In this document: piece after piece, positions 33,722 through 47,901 of the stretch
Position numbering within the stretch: position 1 is the first letter of the stretch
Layout of the letters: each line of letters begins with the position of its first letter
Assembly: GCA_029216955.1 (NCBI GenBank)
Contig: JANAVB010012195.1
Span: 914,857 to 978,856, forward strand
Source of the DNA: Iris pallida
Lineage: Eukaryota > Streptophyta > Magnoliopsida > Asparagales > Iridaceae
DNA length: 64,000 nucleotides
Direction: 5' to 3'
The notes under the pieces: model-generated
Seen by the model: the letters and a program-made list of their open reading frames with translations, nothing else
What the model was told of the DNA's origin: nothing
The model's database searches: none
Translations under genes and position numbers: made by a program

Positions 33722-33768
33722 TGTCACGACCCGCACCCTAGAGTAAGGGCACGAGAAGTGGGTACGTC

Positions 33769-33802
33769 CAGCCTACACCGTAGTGTCGACGGTATAACGC
33801 TG
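33769..33802 (-). ncRNA. 34-nt conserved LTR stem-loop (copy 3)
   Basis: In sense the outer CAGC/GCTG stem is intact. The inner stem is TATACCG/CGGTGTA, which pairs fully with one U-G and differs in sequence from the other copies. The LTR end is 47 nt away. Confidence 0.6.
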
Positions 33803-34057
33803 TCCTAGGTCAATCATCTAACAATATATAAGGTACATGTACAGTATGTACACTCCGAATGGAGGTGACATAGCAGAATACAGTCTCAATCACATCTAAG
33901 GTAGAAATGATAAGATAGATAGATAGATATAAAATGAAATGAAATCCACAGAGGTACAACCAGATAGAAGTCTAAGTGTCTAAAATATCACAAATCCAGA
34001 TAACATCTCAAATCTCAATATACAGTAATCCATAGAGTAATATAATAAAAAGACATC

Positions 34058-34426
34058 CTAGACTAAGGGTGTGTCATCCTTTGCTAAGGGGTCCTGCTGC
34101 TGGTCAAGGTCACAGCAGTCCTCTAGGGTAGTCCCATAATATGTGGGACAGCATGCCTCGTCCTCATCCTCTGTAATATTTTTAACAGGTCCAGTCAGGA
34201 CACGAGTGAGCACAATACATCTCAACAAATTATAACAGGTTAGGAAATATAAACATACTAGAGAGTAAGATACATAAAACTGAAGAACAACATAATGTAA
34301 AAGAGAGACTGTAAGTAAATATCTACAATATATAAGAGAGCTAATCAGTGCTAGTGATTCCGAGTACAAGATGAACGTGTGAACAGCTTGAGGGTGATTC
34401 ATGACTATACTAAAGAGTTGATTCAT
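34058..34426 (-). other. Small LTR ORF, second copy
   Basis: The ORF has 122 codons; its last 48 (34058-34201) align without gaps with 12794-12937 and carry the same EDCCDLDQQQDPLA core. The hydrophobic upstream part is longer than in the other copy. The function is unknown and coding is uncertain. Confidence 0.35.
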
Positions 34427-34965
34427 GACTATTCTACTTTAGAATTATTTACATGTTTAGTTTCTACTCCCCCATCCCCAATCAATACACAAGGATCCAG
34501 TGAAGTTACGTTAAGATTCATGACTATACTGCTGGCCTATAAAGGGTAATTCAAGAGTGATTCATAAATAGATTCGTGAAGGCTCTGTGATTCATGAGCG
34601 TACAGGAATCACAAGCTGATACATGAAGATTCATGATAATAGAAACATGAGATACATGATGTAAGTAAAACACACGAGACATGAGTATCTGATGCTCCCG
34701 AGGGGGATAACATCTCATGAAGGGATCCATATAGTACTAATACGTGATACCAACGTGTCAGCATCAAGTAAAGTAATCTAAAGCAGGAAATATAATCCTA
34801 AACAAGATATGAAATGATCAGAGAATGTACTCGCCTGGTATCCTGAATATCTGAAGAGAATATACTGTCCGAGGAGTGGTATCTATCTCCTATAGAATAG
34901 TACAAGTCACTACATGTCTAAAATAATAAAATAGACTGCTACAATGCATCTACATGATGTTTGGG

Positions 34966-35115
34966 GTCAATCTAGGCTAAAGTCAACCCTTGGTCAACTC
35001 TAGTCAACTCTAACAGTCAAACTAGGTCAACTCTAGTCTAGTTAGGTCAAACAAGGTCAAACAAGATTAAACTAGACTAGGTTGGTCTAACCTAGGTTTA
35101 ACAAGTCAATCTAGG
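34966..35115 (-). promoter_or_regulatory. Cluster of about nine inverted W-box motifs
   Basis: GGTCAA or AGTCAA, the reverse complement of TTGACY, occurs about nine times. This is the minus-strand counterpart of the 12012-12057 cluster in the same LTR family, with more copies. Confidence 0.45.
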
Positions 35116-35319
35116 TCTCTAACCAACATACCATACAAGTCACACAAGTCTAGTACCATAGCCTAAACTATACCTCACATATAAATAAAACCATATATGC
35201 ATATATTATACAAATCAATATATGCCACATTCACATTTATATATATACATGTAAATATACATATAGGGTAGCTATATAGGAATAGGTACTAGATTAACAC
35301 ATACATATGTACATGTAGA

Positions 35320-35520
35320 GAAATAGACATGTGTGTGTGTGTATATGTGACAGAAAAAACAATAGAGTAATGTGTGTGTTTAAATAGCAGTGGATAGGTT
35401 AGTGTGTGTGTGGTAAACAGTGTGTGTGTGTGACATTGTGACAGAAATTAAATAGGGTGATGTGTGTATGTGAGTTAATGTGTAATAACAGTTTTCAGAT
35501 TTTGTGTGTGTGTGTGTAGG
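35320..35520 (-). repeat. GT-rich simple repeats
   Basis: Several GTGTGTGTG runs are interspersed with unique sequence. The + strand copy of this LTR family has the matching CA runs at about 11600-11790. Confidence 0.85.
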
Positions 35521-37532
35521 CTATATGTGTTCCCAGTTTGTGACAGTGTCAATGTGTTTGCAAATCCCAGTTTTCAACAGTATGTGTAAGGGGGAACAAA
35601 TCAGTGCGTGTGTACTTATCATAAATGTGTGTGGACATGAACCAATGTGGTTCTCAGAATGTTAGATAGGAATGTGTCAATAGAGAGTGTGTGTACAGTT
35701 CAGTGTAATGTGGATAGGTTAGTGTCAATTGGATGGGTGTGTGTACAGTTAAATCCCTGTAATGGCAGTGCAATGTGTGTGGTGATTCCCTTATATGTGT
35801 GTAATGGAGAACAGGGAAGAGAGTGTGATAAACTCAGGTTTACATGGTACGTCTATGACAGTTTACATATAACAGTTAACTGTTATCAGCTAACACATTA
35901 GTCCAGTCCCAACCAATTCGAAATCCTATCACCCAAATTCCTACACAATCATAAACTAAACATTTGAACAATCTAATATATATATATATATGTAGGTAAA
36001 CTAATCCTAATCATTAAACCTCAATAAGTCAGTTAAAAGTGTAATTAAACTCATAAAAATTAAATCAGTGAAGTGTGTATCAGAGAAATAGAGAAAATAT
36101 AAATTGACAAATTAAAACATGTTAAAATCTAATTTAATGGTTGGTAAACCATGTGTCAAGTGTGTACGTGTTATGGCACATATTCATGTCCAACCAAGTG
36201 GACACAATCGTGTCCAAGACACTAAAACACACACAAATACGATCCTGCACAGAGCAGTCTCGTACGGTGAATCCACGAGTTCGTGAACACGACACAGTGC
36301 ACCAAGTGTCACGTGTACATGCCTACGTGTTCGTCTAGGGTAGGTCTACATGTCTAGGACCCTGATTCGTGTCTAAGTGGTGTCATGTCTGAGTTATCAT
36401 AGCGTATCAGGGAACAAAACCCGTGCGCTGCAGTCCAATGTAAGACCAGTGCACCACGAATACTGTGTCCGATACGACACGAACAGGTCTAAGAGTTGGG
36501 GACTGACTTGTCAGTCAGTGCCCCCTCCTCGACACTAATTTCTAGGCCACCACGTGTCCTGTACAATAAGCACTAGGGCCCGAGTAGCAGGACAGTGCAC
36601 GTTGTCCTGAACAGCAAGTTCGTGTCCTCGTGTGGACACGACACGACACGAAAATCACAGATCAAGGACATAAAATCAAACACTACACATAGCGCTACAA
36701 ATTCAATCAAACACATTTCAAAAATAATAAAAAATATACGAGTGTGGCATTTCATCAAACACTTTCCTATACACTATGATACGTGTCCGATACGGACACC
36801 AAAAGGACACGTTTTCAACCCAAACTTTAGGGACAGCTAGGGGACACCTAGATCTAGCCTAATATGCAAAGAAAACAGAATATTAGAACAATTTGAGGAG
36901 TTTTACCTATAGTTGCAAATAGCAAAAAAAAAGCTTTAAATGAGGGATTTCTCCTTGCTAGCCAAATGCTCCAAATTGACCCCAAGCTGGGATTAATCTC
37001 CATAAAAAGAAAATAGGAGAGTATTAGGCTCTATTGCAAGAAACTAGAGTGGAAAAGGTTTTAAAATGAAGAATCTATGGATTGGAAAAGAATGGACAAA
37101 CCTTTCTTTCTCTATGTGCTCTTTCAATACAAAAGAGACAAGAACAATGGAAGAGAATACTTATAGGGAGGGGATCCCTAGGTTGGCTGGCCACATAGTG
37201 AAAATTAGGGTTAGGGTTAGTCCAATGGGCTATGGGCCTACTAGCACTAGTCATGAAATCAATTCTCTAGTCTCAAGCCTATGAACCAAATCACTAATCC
37301 TCCTATTCAAATCTTGATTTCTAAATGACTAACTTAGATTGACTTAAGTTAGACTAGGGTCTCATCATGCTAACCTAGTCACTATAGCTAGGGTTAACAC
37401 CTAGGTTTGTCTCCAAAGTCTCAACTAGTCAAAGTCAAAAATCACAATCACCAATTTAATAATTTAAAATAATTTCAAAAATTCACAAATGACCAAAATA
37501 CCCTCAATCTAAAATGTGGTAGTGACACCCCC

Positions 37533-38671
37533 GAGAGAACTAGAAAGTAGAAGGTGAACCTATAACCATTTAGGTTGGGATTTTTTCTAGACTATATATT
37601 CAAGGAATTTTGAATCTTGACCTAGATAATATCTTTGGGATAACCCTTGTGAATCTCTTTCTAAACCCTATCTCGAAATATGTTTTTGCTTGCCCCATTT
37701 ACTTTTCCTTGATTTATCGTTGACTTTGATTCCTGAATTTCGTTATTGACTTTGATCTTGCATCGAGATAAATTTTGTGGATTGAATTAAGGTATATCCT
37801 GATAAGGTAAATGTCTGCTTTATTTATGGAGTTTAAAATTTATCGCCGTCATACTAGCTAGCATGACAAGGACATAGAGCCTGATTTTAGATATGCTTAT
37901 CCTAGTTATAAAATTTGGATTTTCTTACAGCCATACCGGTTGGCATGGTAAGAATTCTAGATGACATGATTTTATGGTATATACCTTAGTTGTGGACTCT
38001 ATCGTTTATTGTAGCAATGCTTACTGACGTGCGAAAATTCTGGCAACATGATTTCAGAAAGACGTGTATGGCTATCAGATTATATCTTAAATCGGATCAC
38101 TTCGTTATGACCAGATGAGCAAGAACGAATTCTTATCATCATTCTCTCCATCTTGATTAACTCTGTCTATCTACAGCCACAATTAGGATTTTTTTCAACA
38201 TGATTGTTTTGTTTCCATCTTTCCTATGATTTGACTAAACTCTTCTTCGCTAACCTCTTGGGTAATTCTTCTCGTCATTCTCGGTAATTGCTGAAAGTGC
38301 CTCAAGGATTGATTCAAGAAAAGTTTAAAAAGTATGTTTATCCTTATATTACGGAATCGGGAGTTTGCATCCAGAGAAATATTGGCGAAGCATGACTTCA
38401 GATAACGACATCATGGTTAAATATGTTTCTCGAATTCTACTTGGACCACTCCCTAAGCATCTTGACTGACATCTTCTTCTTTACTTTACAAAAAATTAGT
38501 TTGAAAATATTTTACGGATTTGGCCAAGTTAAGTTCAGGAACCTATATTATCTGGTGTGGCAGCTGTGCACTGCAGCCATCCGTCGTATTATAGAACAAG
38601 GAAGTTAATCGTAGCCAGATGCACACTAGCGCGATAGTAACTTCATGTGACATGATTAAGGAGGTATATGG
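37533..38671 (+). other. Non-coding interior of the LARD-like element, part 2
   Basis: It resumes after the solo LTR with GAGAGAACTAG. It is AT-rich, without a convincing ORF and without gag or pol motifs. It ends TATGG (38667-38671) where N1 begins; that pentamer is the expected left target duplication of N1. Confidence 0.6.
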
Positions 38672-38720
38672 TGTCACGACCCGCACCCATTTTTTTTTCG
38701 GATACGAGACGTGTCCAAGC

Positions 38721-38754
38721 CAGCCTACGTTGCAGAGTCGGCGGTAGAATGCTG
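38721..38754 (-). ncRNA. 34-nt conserved LTR stem-loop (copy 4)
   Basis: The CAGC/GCTG and CTAC/GTAG stems are intact. Two plus-strand C-to-T changes weaken the inner stem. The LTR end is 49 nt away because of a T run. Confidence 0.55.
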
Positions 38755-39185
38755 TCACGACCATAATGGTCCAAAATCACAAATAATGCTCATTCACAAA
38801 GATTAATTCAATTTACAATATTCACAAGTTTTACATTTGCAGAAAAATACAAACTTGTACAAATATTGGAATGACTACAACTCCGCTATCTAGCTAGTTT
38901 CTAGGCTTTTATCTGCAAGTACACCCGTATCTCCCAATGCTAAGTAGATCCCTGGCTAACCTGAAAAATATTGGTTTCCAGTCAGGAATAGAACGAGCAC
39001 AATTTACTGAATGTAATTTCAATAAATGAAAATGACTATACAACAGAGGTTAGACATCAATTACATGTTTTTGAAAATAAACAAAAAAGACGAAAAATTA
39101 GTAGCAAATAAATAGACAAAGATACTTTTCCCAACTATTAGAAGTACCTTTGATATGTGATCAGTCTGGGACACTACACCGCGAG

Positions 39186-39395
39186 GTCTACGAGGCCTAC
39201 TTGCACGAAAAATAAACAATGTCTACGAGGTCTACTTACAGAAATTAAACAATGTCTACGAGGTCTACTTGCATAAAATAAACAATGTCTATGAGGTCTA
39301 CTTGCAGAAAATAAACAATGTCTACGAGATCTCCTTGCAGAAAATAAATAATGTCTACGAGGTCTACTGCATAAAAATAAACAATGTCTACGGTC
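39186..39395 (-). repeat. 33-35-bp minisatellite in the N1 LTR, about 6 units
   Basis: The unit contains TCTACGAGGTCTACTTGCAG and AAATAAACAATG, with small length variation between copies. Its position in the LTR matches that of the 25085-25412 arrays but the sequence does not. Confidence 0.88.
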
Positions 39396-41061
39396 GGATC
39401 ACACATCCTTGGTACTTCTCATTCCCGACTCAAAAATTTATAATAGTATATAAAAATCACATAACCAATGGCCAATCAATGAAATATAGTGAAGATCAAT
39501 ATCAAAATACAGACAATAAAATGTACTCGCCTGTGGTCCTGTGCTGGTGAAACCGATAATCTGAGCCACTCAGTGTGCCACAATAGTCAAAACTTATACA
39601 ACAGTCTCCGGATGCTGAAATAAATATTACCAATGTTCTCAGAATAGTCAAAATAGCTAGAATTTTCTGTCCTTAAGTCCAATTCTGGACACAGGAGCAA
39701 AACGGTAATTTTGGGTCAAAACGGTGTCCGTCGTTGGACCCGCTTTGCACCGAAGCATGCCAGAGTCAATGGTCTCTAAAGTCGTTAAACTACATGTCTA
39801 CGAATCTAGTTTTTCGATACGAACCCAACCGTATGTCCAAAGTTGGATTTCGGCGGGCCGTGCACAAAATTGCCCGTTGAGTCGAATCGTGGGGCCCACA
39901 AAACGGCGATCCAATCAACTGTCTCAGAATCGGACCAAACTTGGCATACATGACCAGAAAAATGATACGGTCCTGCTGGCGCTAGTTTCGTCTTGATCTG
40001 ACGAGCATGCACATAGTAATTAGAAAATTTGCACAGAGGTCGATACGATAAATTTCGATGGATACGTATCAAATTCGTCACGCACACGCGACCAATTTGA
40101 ATTCCGTTAAATCCACACGTCTCTGAAACCATTACGCACCTTTTGATGTTTTCGGTTTGCGACCACGTCGCCCGGTTTGGCGGGACGCACGTCGTATCGT
40201 GAAATTTTGTGTTTTAAAAAATAGGTTTTTGAGCAAGTTTACATGTGTATACTTCTCTGTACAAATCAAAAATTTACAAACCTCCTACTGGACTATTCTA
40301 GCCCTATATGTTGTGATTAACTTATGTTCAGAAAGTTTGATGATTCGAAGAATAGATTGGTAGAAAATTTGACGCCAAGTTGGGTGTTTAGACCGATTCA
40401 TGTCCAGTCTCGGGACAGTATTTCCATCGACTTTGAGTCAATTTTTCGAACAATCTAACCCATCTACTTACTAATTAGAAGAACAGGATTGCAGAGGGTT
40501 ATGTTATGAATGTACCAGACCGATCGATTCACGAAACGATCCACTGGAGGCGACGAACCATCGCCTCGAAATCGGCCGATTCCTGCTCTCGTCGGTACTG
40601 TGCTGTGCTCTGTGTCGTGCGGCCAACGGCCCTGGTCGGCCGACGGTGGCCCGCGGTGGCGCGCACGCACGCGTGGGGGTACGCCCATGTGTCAGCGTTA
40701 GGGTTTTGTATGAGATTCTCTCCATCTCTTATCCGATCTCTACGTATATTTATAGACGAGTTCTAAGTTTTTGCCGAGCGGGGGAGGGGAATTGGGCTCG
40801 GCCTGGCTTTGGTTTGGCTGGGATTACTCGGGTTAATGTAGGGGAACGGGTTTGCTCCTTACCTGGGTTGGAAAGGTCGGGTACTGGCCCAGGCTAGGCC
40901 GGCTAGCTTCTTGGTTATTTACTTAGTGTAATTAGTATATGTATTTATATATTTATACACATTTATGTTTACATACATATATGTATTTATATATATACAC
41001 GTACACACATATACATATATATGTAATATATATTTATATATAAATACACATATACACATAT

Positions 41062-42295
<1,234 letters not shown>

Positions 42296-42757
42296 TTTAC
42301 TAGACTACTACACCAATTACGAAGTACGCACATGCATACAACACATCTATGGTCGTGAACGTCTTTGGTCGCTCTATAACATTACATGGGTCCGCATTTG
42401 GTCGGGTCAAGTCTGGACTAGTTTGGTACAACCGGGTCACTTAAACGTCAAATAATAATAATAATCAATAATTAAACTATTTATAATGGTCATGTCACAA
42501 CTTGGCCTGATTTTTTTAGTTAGGATTTCACTATGGCTCGGTCTTCCCTACCTGGGCTAATACACTAGCCAAAGCATGCCATGGCACTATCCGTGCCACG
42601 GTTTCTAGTCACCGTGTACTCCAAAATTCCATCATGGCTAAAATCATCTACCGTAATAATTAACTAAATAATTATTTATAAATTTATAAATATCACCATT
42701 TAATTCAAATAAATAAATAAAAATATATTATAAAAAATTTCGGGAAGAGGGGTTACA

Positions 42758-42776
42758 AATCTACCCACCTTAAAAA
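42758..42776 (-). other. N1 polypurine tract
   Basis: On the minus strand TTTTTAAGGTGGGTAGATT abuts the 3' LTR, preceded by CGAGGACGAAATT. This is nearly the same as the Tekay PPT at 8486-8502. Confidence 0.8.
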
Positions 42777-45449
42777 TAATTTCGTCCTCGAAATTCTAAT
42801 TCATATCTATTCTTTAAATTCAAAAAAAAAATCTACCATTACCTTAAACTCCTCGAATTTTTAATTCCTCAAAAACAGTTTATATCCTCCTCATAGCCAT
42901 TTTGTAACTACGAAACTCCGAGGACTTCTGTCCACCTTGGGTCACACTACTCCCTCAAGTCTCATGTCACTAAATTCTAATAAGCATGACCTTCGTCGCT
43001 CCGAAATAGGTAGGACATGAAGATAAGGAAGAACAATCGAGAGTAAAAATGAAGTTTCAAGAGCCGTAGCGGTATCCAATGATACAGCTAGAAAGAAAAA
43101 TTCATGAACCATTGACTTATTTGCTAGATTAGGCTACTCTAGTCCATTCACTTGCTAACTCGAAGAACCCTTCGTTTCCTAGAGGGGCTTGTAATCCGTG
43201 CAAACAAAAGTTCCGTTCTCAAGATTTAATCTAAACAAGGTTCCATAATATAACGGAATTTGAGGAGTCAAGATCGTGATCTTTTCCGTGGTTATTTAAA
43301 CACACGAGTAAGAGATATAAATGCAATACCATATCGTATCACGACTTCCAGGTAGATGGAATAATGGTTACGAATGACTTCTCATTCTAAGGGGAGACTA
43401 CATATTAGATATAGGGACCTTTTTTAAATAGTTTGGGTTTATAGTCCAAATATGGTGGTATGAATGGATGGGCTTTACTGGGTTTTAATGGGTTCCTTAA
43501 TTGGACATCAATCGTTGATTGGATGAACCTTGGATTTCAATCTATATTGAATGGACAAGATCTCAATGATTATACTACTTCTACAAGGTTAGGGTAATCT
43601 AGAATAGGTTTCTAGCCCCGTGGTTGAGCTAGTTGACAGTCAGGTTGGTTAGCTAGGTCCTTAAGTCCAAAATGCGTCTTCCGTGACCTTTGTGTTTAAG
43701 TAGCACGAGAAGGCATAATTGAGTGCACACTGGTGACATGTGCGTAGTGGGCTTCGAGTCGATCACCACCATATATTGGGTCGAAAGATTCGAGTCGAAG
43801 TTGAGTCTCTAATTGTAGTCGGAAAGTATACTGGTATTATGGTACGGGTTATAGCTAGTCCTTTTGACCTGAAAGTCGTACCATAAAAATAGAGTACAAG
43901 GGGACGTGTTTGAGTGGGACATGATATACCTAGATGAAGGTAGACTCGTCTAGATCTTGTATGTAAAATTTGTTGGAAGATAATAGCTGGTATCGTGCTC
44001 CGAATATTAATGACACGGTCGGGGACACGAAATGATCTAAATGGAAGGTGGGAGTCCATGGGCACTAATTATCATCCTAACAGAAATTATTCTAATCAAT
44101 CGGTATTCCTCGTATATCCTAAAATTTTAGACGGCTTACAGTCTACTCACCTTAGAAGCTAGGACATGGTTTTGGAGATAATGAGGTTAGAAGAATTCCA
44201 AAGTCCGGGTATTGTACCTCGACTCTTGTTAATTAAGGATAAGGCATGGCGTAACGGAATACGATAGATATAGGTCAAATCAAGGATCGTTTTTCAATAA
44301 ATGGAAAACGAGTGTGTACAATGACACATGGTTGATAAAATAGAATGACCTACTCGTCCATAGTATAAAGAGTTATCGACAGGGTAACCAACTCTAAGGC
44401 ACATCATATGAAAAGGTTTCTGACAACTGAGTCGTAAATTTCTATTGGTGTCAAGCCTGTCAGACTATTGTCACAAGAGTTGTAATGATCATGTGTTGCT
44501 GTTGACAACGGGTAGATCACAATTTGATAGGGTATTTAAGCTATGGTATTAGCTAAGCTTGTGACTGTAGTGTTCCCATACTAGTTAGGTCTTAATAGTA
44601 AAATTTACATAACTAGGGTAATATTTATTGGAAATCAATCTCGGGATGAGTGCCTACCATAGTCACGGTAAATGATTGTCCTTACCCTTGTCTATTCATC
44701 TCATGTCTAAACTGTGGACTTTGGTCGAGGAACGGTTGAGTCAAGACATAAGGATTTCTAGTTAAGGCAATATTCAAGAAAATATTTAGAGACTCACAAT
44801 GAATTGTTTCTTGAGAATAGATAGTCTTCTGGGTTGGTATTTCAACTAAGGGTAAAACCCTAATCATTCTCAAATTCAGATGGCTAGAAGGTCTCAATAG
44901 CATTTGAGGATCGGGAGGAGAACGAATAACCCATCTCATGGCTGGCCGATGGTAGCTACACTTGTGTATACAACTATTATAGCAATGGGGATACTTTGTA
45001 TCTCTCTGCCATCACGAGTTTTCGTCTTTCCAAATCAGTGAAAGACAAAAACAATAAAGAGTTCAAGGGAGATGTTACTGAATACGATTTCGTGATTCAA
45101 AAGCGAACATATAATTCAAGAGGAATTGTCAAAGCAGTCGCGGATGAGATCATAGATACCTCGACATCTCAATCCACGTAGGATAATCAAAGAGAGAGCG
45201 AACCGAGTGCACTATGGTTGATCAGACCGTAATTCATCAATTTTGATTAGACAATATGTTAGTAGGCGTCCCCACTAAACATATGTCTTGAATCAAGCTC
45301 GAGAATAGAGTGAGCTTGCAAAACTAGGCCGTGATAGCAATATTGGTCAAGATAGTCAAAATACAAGTATACAAGATTTTTGAAAGGAGGCACAGGTAGT
45401 TCGAGTTTTGTGAGAATCAAAGCCTTACCCGGTGTTCTTGCTTATACAG
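42758..45449 (-). other. N1 interior, left part
   Basis: There is no gag or pol in any frame. Its sequence parallels the N2 interior (48222-48451 and 56356-58340) segment by segment, so N1 and N2 are related families. It ends TACAG (45445-45449), the target duplication of N2. Confidence 0.72.
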
Positions 45450-45495
45450 TGTCACGACCCGTACCCGCTTTTTCGGATACGAGACGTGTCCAAGC

Positions 45496-45529
45496 CAGCC
45501 TACGCCGCAGAGTCGGCGGTAGAACGCTG
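45496..45529 (-). ncRNA. 34-nt conserved LTR stem-loop (copy 5, best preserved)
   Basis: In sense: CAGC, bulge GTT, CTAC, bulge C, GCCG, loop ACTCTG, CGGC, GTAG, GCTG. All twelve pairs form. The LTR end is 46 nt away, and the PBS would follow about 8 nt after that in the 5' LTR copy. Confidence 0.65.
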
Positions 45530-47832
45530 TCAAGCCCGCAAGAATTAAATGCTCAAAATCATAAAATATAATATTTGCTGCTCATTCACATTTCTAAGTT
45601 TATTACAACATTTACAAGATTTATATTTAAAGGAAAATACACAGTTCTCACAATCAATGAAAATGAAAACTAGTTCCACTATCTAGGTCGACCTCAGCAT
45701 ACCCATGTCTTTCTAGTGCTAAGAGTGATCACGGCTAAACCTGAAAAATGTTGGTTTCCAGTCAGGAATGGAACAAGTACACAAACCGACGACAATGCGA
45801 AAACACAATAGAATTAACAAGACATAAAAATAACATATGAGAGATAAAAACTGGAAGATAACTAATGACATGGCACGATGGAGAATAAAAGAAAAATAAA
45901 AAGACAACTATCTATGTGGTATGAAATATTTTTTTCGACATGTGAACGGCTAGGGGGTAAATCCGGCACACTGCACGTGTCATGTGCAGCGGCTATTATT
46001 CAAGAATAGACTCATGGGATAGTTCTGGGTAGTTCACATGTCTACTAGGATATTTCTCCTCTCGACTACTCCGTGTGACGAGCGTGTCAACAAGAAGCAA
46101 GATATATGTATAAACATGAAATAAAAAGACTACTATGAATCGAAAGCAATCAGAAATGCACTTGCCTAAGGTCCTTAGCTGGAGAAACCAATAATACTAT
46201 ACCACTCAATGAGCGACAATCAGTCAACACAAGCAGAAGTCTCCAAATGCTGAAATAAACAGTATCAACGTTCTCAGAATAGTTAAATTAGCTAGGATTG
46301 CCTGTCCTTAAGTCCAATTTTGGACACAGGGGCAAAACGGTAATTTCGGACAAAAATGATGTCCGCCGTTGGATCTGCTTTGCACCGAAATGCGTGCCAG
46401 CGTCAACGGTCTATAAAGTCGTCAAACTACATGTCAACAGGTTCGATTTTTCGATACAAACCCAACCGTATGTCCAAAGTTGGATTTCGGCTGGCCGTGC
46501 ACAAAATTGCCCGTTGAGTCGGACCGTAGGGCCCGCAAAACGGTGATTTTATCAACTGTCTCAGAATTGGACCAAACTTGGCATACAGGACCAAAAAAAT
46601 GATACGGTCCTGTTGACAGAAGTTTCGTCTTGATCTGACGAGCATGCACAAAGTAATTGAGGAATTTGCACAGAGGCCGATACGGTGAATTTCGACGGAT
46701 ACGCATCAAATTCGTCGCGCACACGCGACCAATTTGAATTCCGTCAAAGCCCACACGACCAAGAAGCCGTTACGCAGCTTTCGATACTTTCGGTTCGCGA
46801 CCACGTCGCCCGGATTGGCGGGACGCACATCGTGTGGATGAGTTTTTCTAGTTTTCAAAAACTATTTTTGAGTTTTTTTTCTCTATTTTCAATTTGATTT
46901 ATCTCACTGCTTAAATCCCTAGAATTAAAACTAAAAATTAGGTTTCCATCTCCTATAGGTTCTCTATAGGTCTGTTCAAGTAGATTGCTAGGTTTCTCGA
47001 TAGGTCGATCTAATTCTGGCTTCCAAGTTGGGGTTCGAGAGGGGTTTCCTGTCCTGTTTTGGACAGGTTTTTGCTCGACTTTGGGTCGATTTTTCGGGCA
47101 AGATAGGTTTCCTAAAATCAGACTAATTACTGGAGATCGAAGGTGGTTGTGTTGGGGTCGTACCTGAGCAATCGGGACGAAGTTTCGTCGACCGCGTGCG
47201 GAGAAAACCTACGGCGATGTTGGATGTTTAGGTGGAAGCTACTGTCGTTCTTCCTGTGCTTGCGCGCTGTCCGCGGCGGCCTGGCTGGCCGGCGGCGGCC
47301 CGCGGTGGCGCGCACGCGCTTAGGGGTGCACCCAGGGGTGGAGGTCGGGTGGCGCTTCATGGTTTAGGGTTTCGTATACTGATCTCTCTGGTTATATATA
47401 CGCTTATATATATGAATAACCATCGGCTGTGACTTCTTAGGGCTCGGGTTTGGCTGTGCCAAATGCTAACTGGCTGCTTTGGCTGTTCAGCTGGGGATGG
47501 GCCTGCGCTCGGGCTGGGCTCATAGGTCGTGGGCCTAGTCTGAGGGTTGTGGGGAGAAATGTTGTGGGAGTTTATTTGGGATGTGCGGCCTGGTCGAGCT
47601 TGGCTGAGCCCGATCCTGCTATCATGAATGTTATATGAGTTTTACTTTATCTCTCCATGAGTTTGTTATGTATGTGAAGATGCACCTCTTTCACTACTCA
47701 TGATTGGGTTGGTTATTTCCTGTGTAACCTAAATTTGAACCCATTATGTACATAGTCTGCATATCCAATGGAACTTGGATATAAACCTGATCCTTAGCAG
47801 TGAAAATCTAGACCATTAGACAAATACAAAGC

Positions 47833-47835
<3 letters not shown>

Positions 47836-47900
<65 letters not shown>
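47836..47900 (+). repeat. TA microsatellite in the N2 3' LTR
   Basis: About 60 nt of TA are followed by CACACA. The equivalent place in the other N2 LTR (61926-61975) is shorter, so the run has changed since insertion. Confidence 0.92.

Positions 47901-47901
<1 letters not shown>

Larger units (their letters stand above)
33722..37527 (-). mobile_element. Solo LTR (3806 bp), minus strand, TSD CCCTC/CCCCC
   Basis: On the plus strand it runs TGTCACGACCCGC to GGTAGTGACA. Its sense 3' kilobase matches 12150-13267 closely, so both belong to one family. Parts in sense order from the right are a GT-rich region (35320-35520 and around), a W-box cluster (34966-35115), the AGGCGAGTACATTCTCTGA motif (34818-34836), the small ORF (34058-34426) and the 34-nt stem-loop (33769-33802). 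No interior sequence or PBS accompanies it, so it is a solo LTR. Confidence 0.82.
29172..38671 (+). mobile_element. Non-coding long-LTR retrotransposon (LARD-like), 5' part
   Basis: A 4.3-kb LTR (29172-33434, TGTAAGCCCGC to GTCGTGACA) is followed by a tRNA-Ile type PBS and an interior with no recognisable gag or pol (33435-33721, then 37533-38671). The element was inserted into gag of the second Tekay-like copy; its left target duplication would be ATATT (29167-29171). Its interior was later hit by a solo LTR (33722-37527) and by N1 (38672). The right end lies beyond the window. Being non-coding, it would need proteins in trans. Confidence 0.75.

Noticed and set aside
37206..37219. TTAGGGTTAGGGTTAG, telomere-like
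   Set aside because: Only about two units, not the usual plant TTTAGGG type, and placed inside a solo LTR.
43763..44065. Minus-strand ORF containing HLGISCPTQTR, shared with 56958-57227
   Set aside because: Sense strand of N1/N2, but differences between copies are mainly replacements, the ends are not conserved, and it resembles no gag or pol part.
44996..45181. ORF SKSVKDK...GIVKAVADEI, shared with 57845-58075
   Set aside because: It is antisense to N1 and N2 and exists in both because the interiors are homologous. Differences are mostly replacements, so there is no sign of selection.
47127..47432. Overlapping ORFs in the GC-rich part of the N2 LTR (also 26513-26935, 40464-40897, 61214-61556)
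   Set aside because: All lie in homologous GC-rich LTR blocks, frames are not kept between copies, and no protein family fits.
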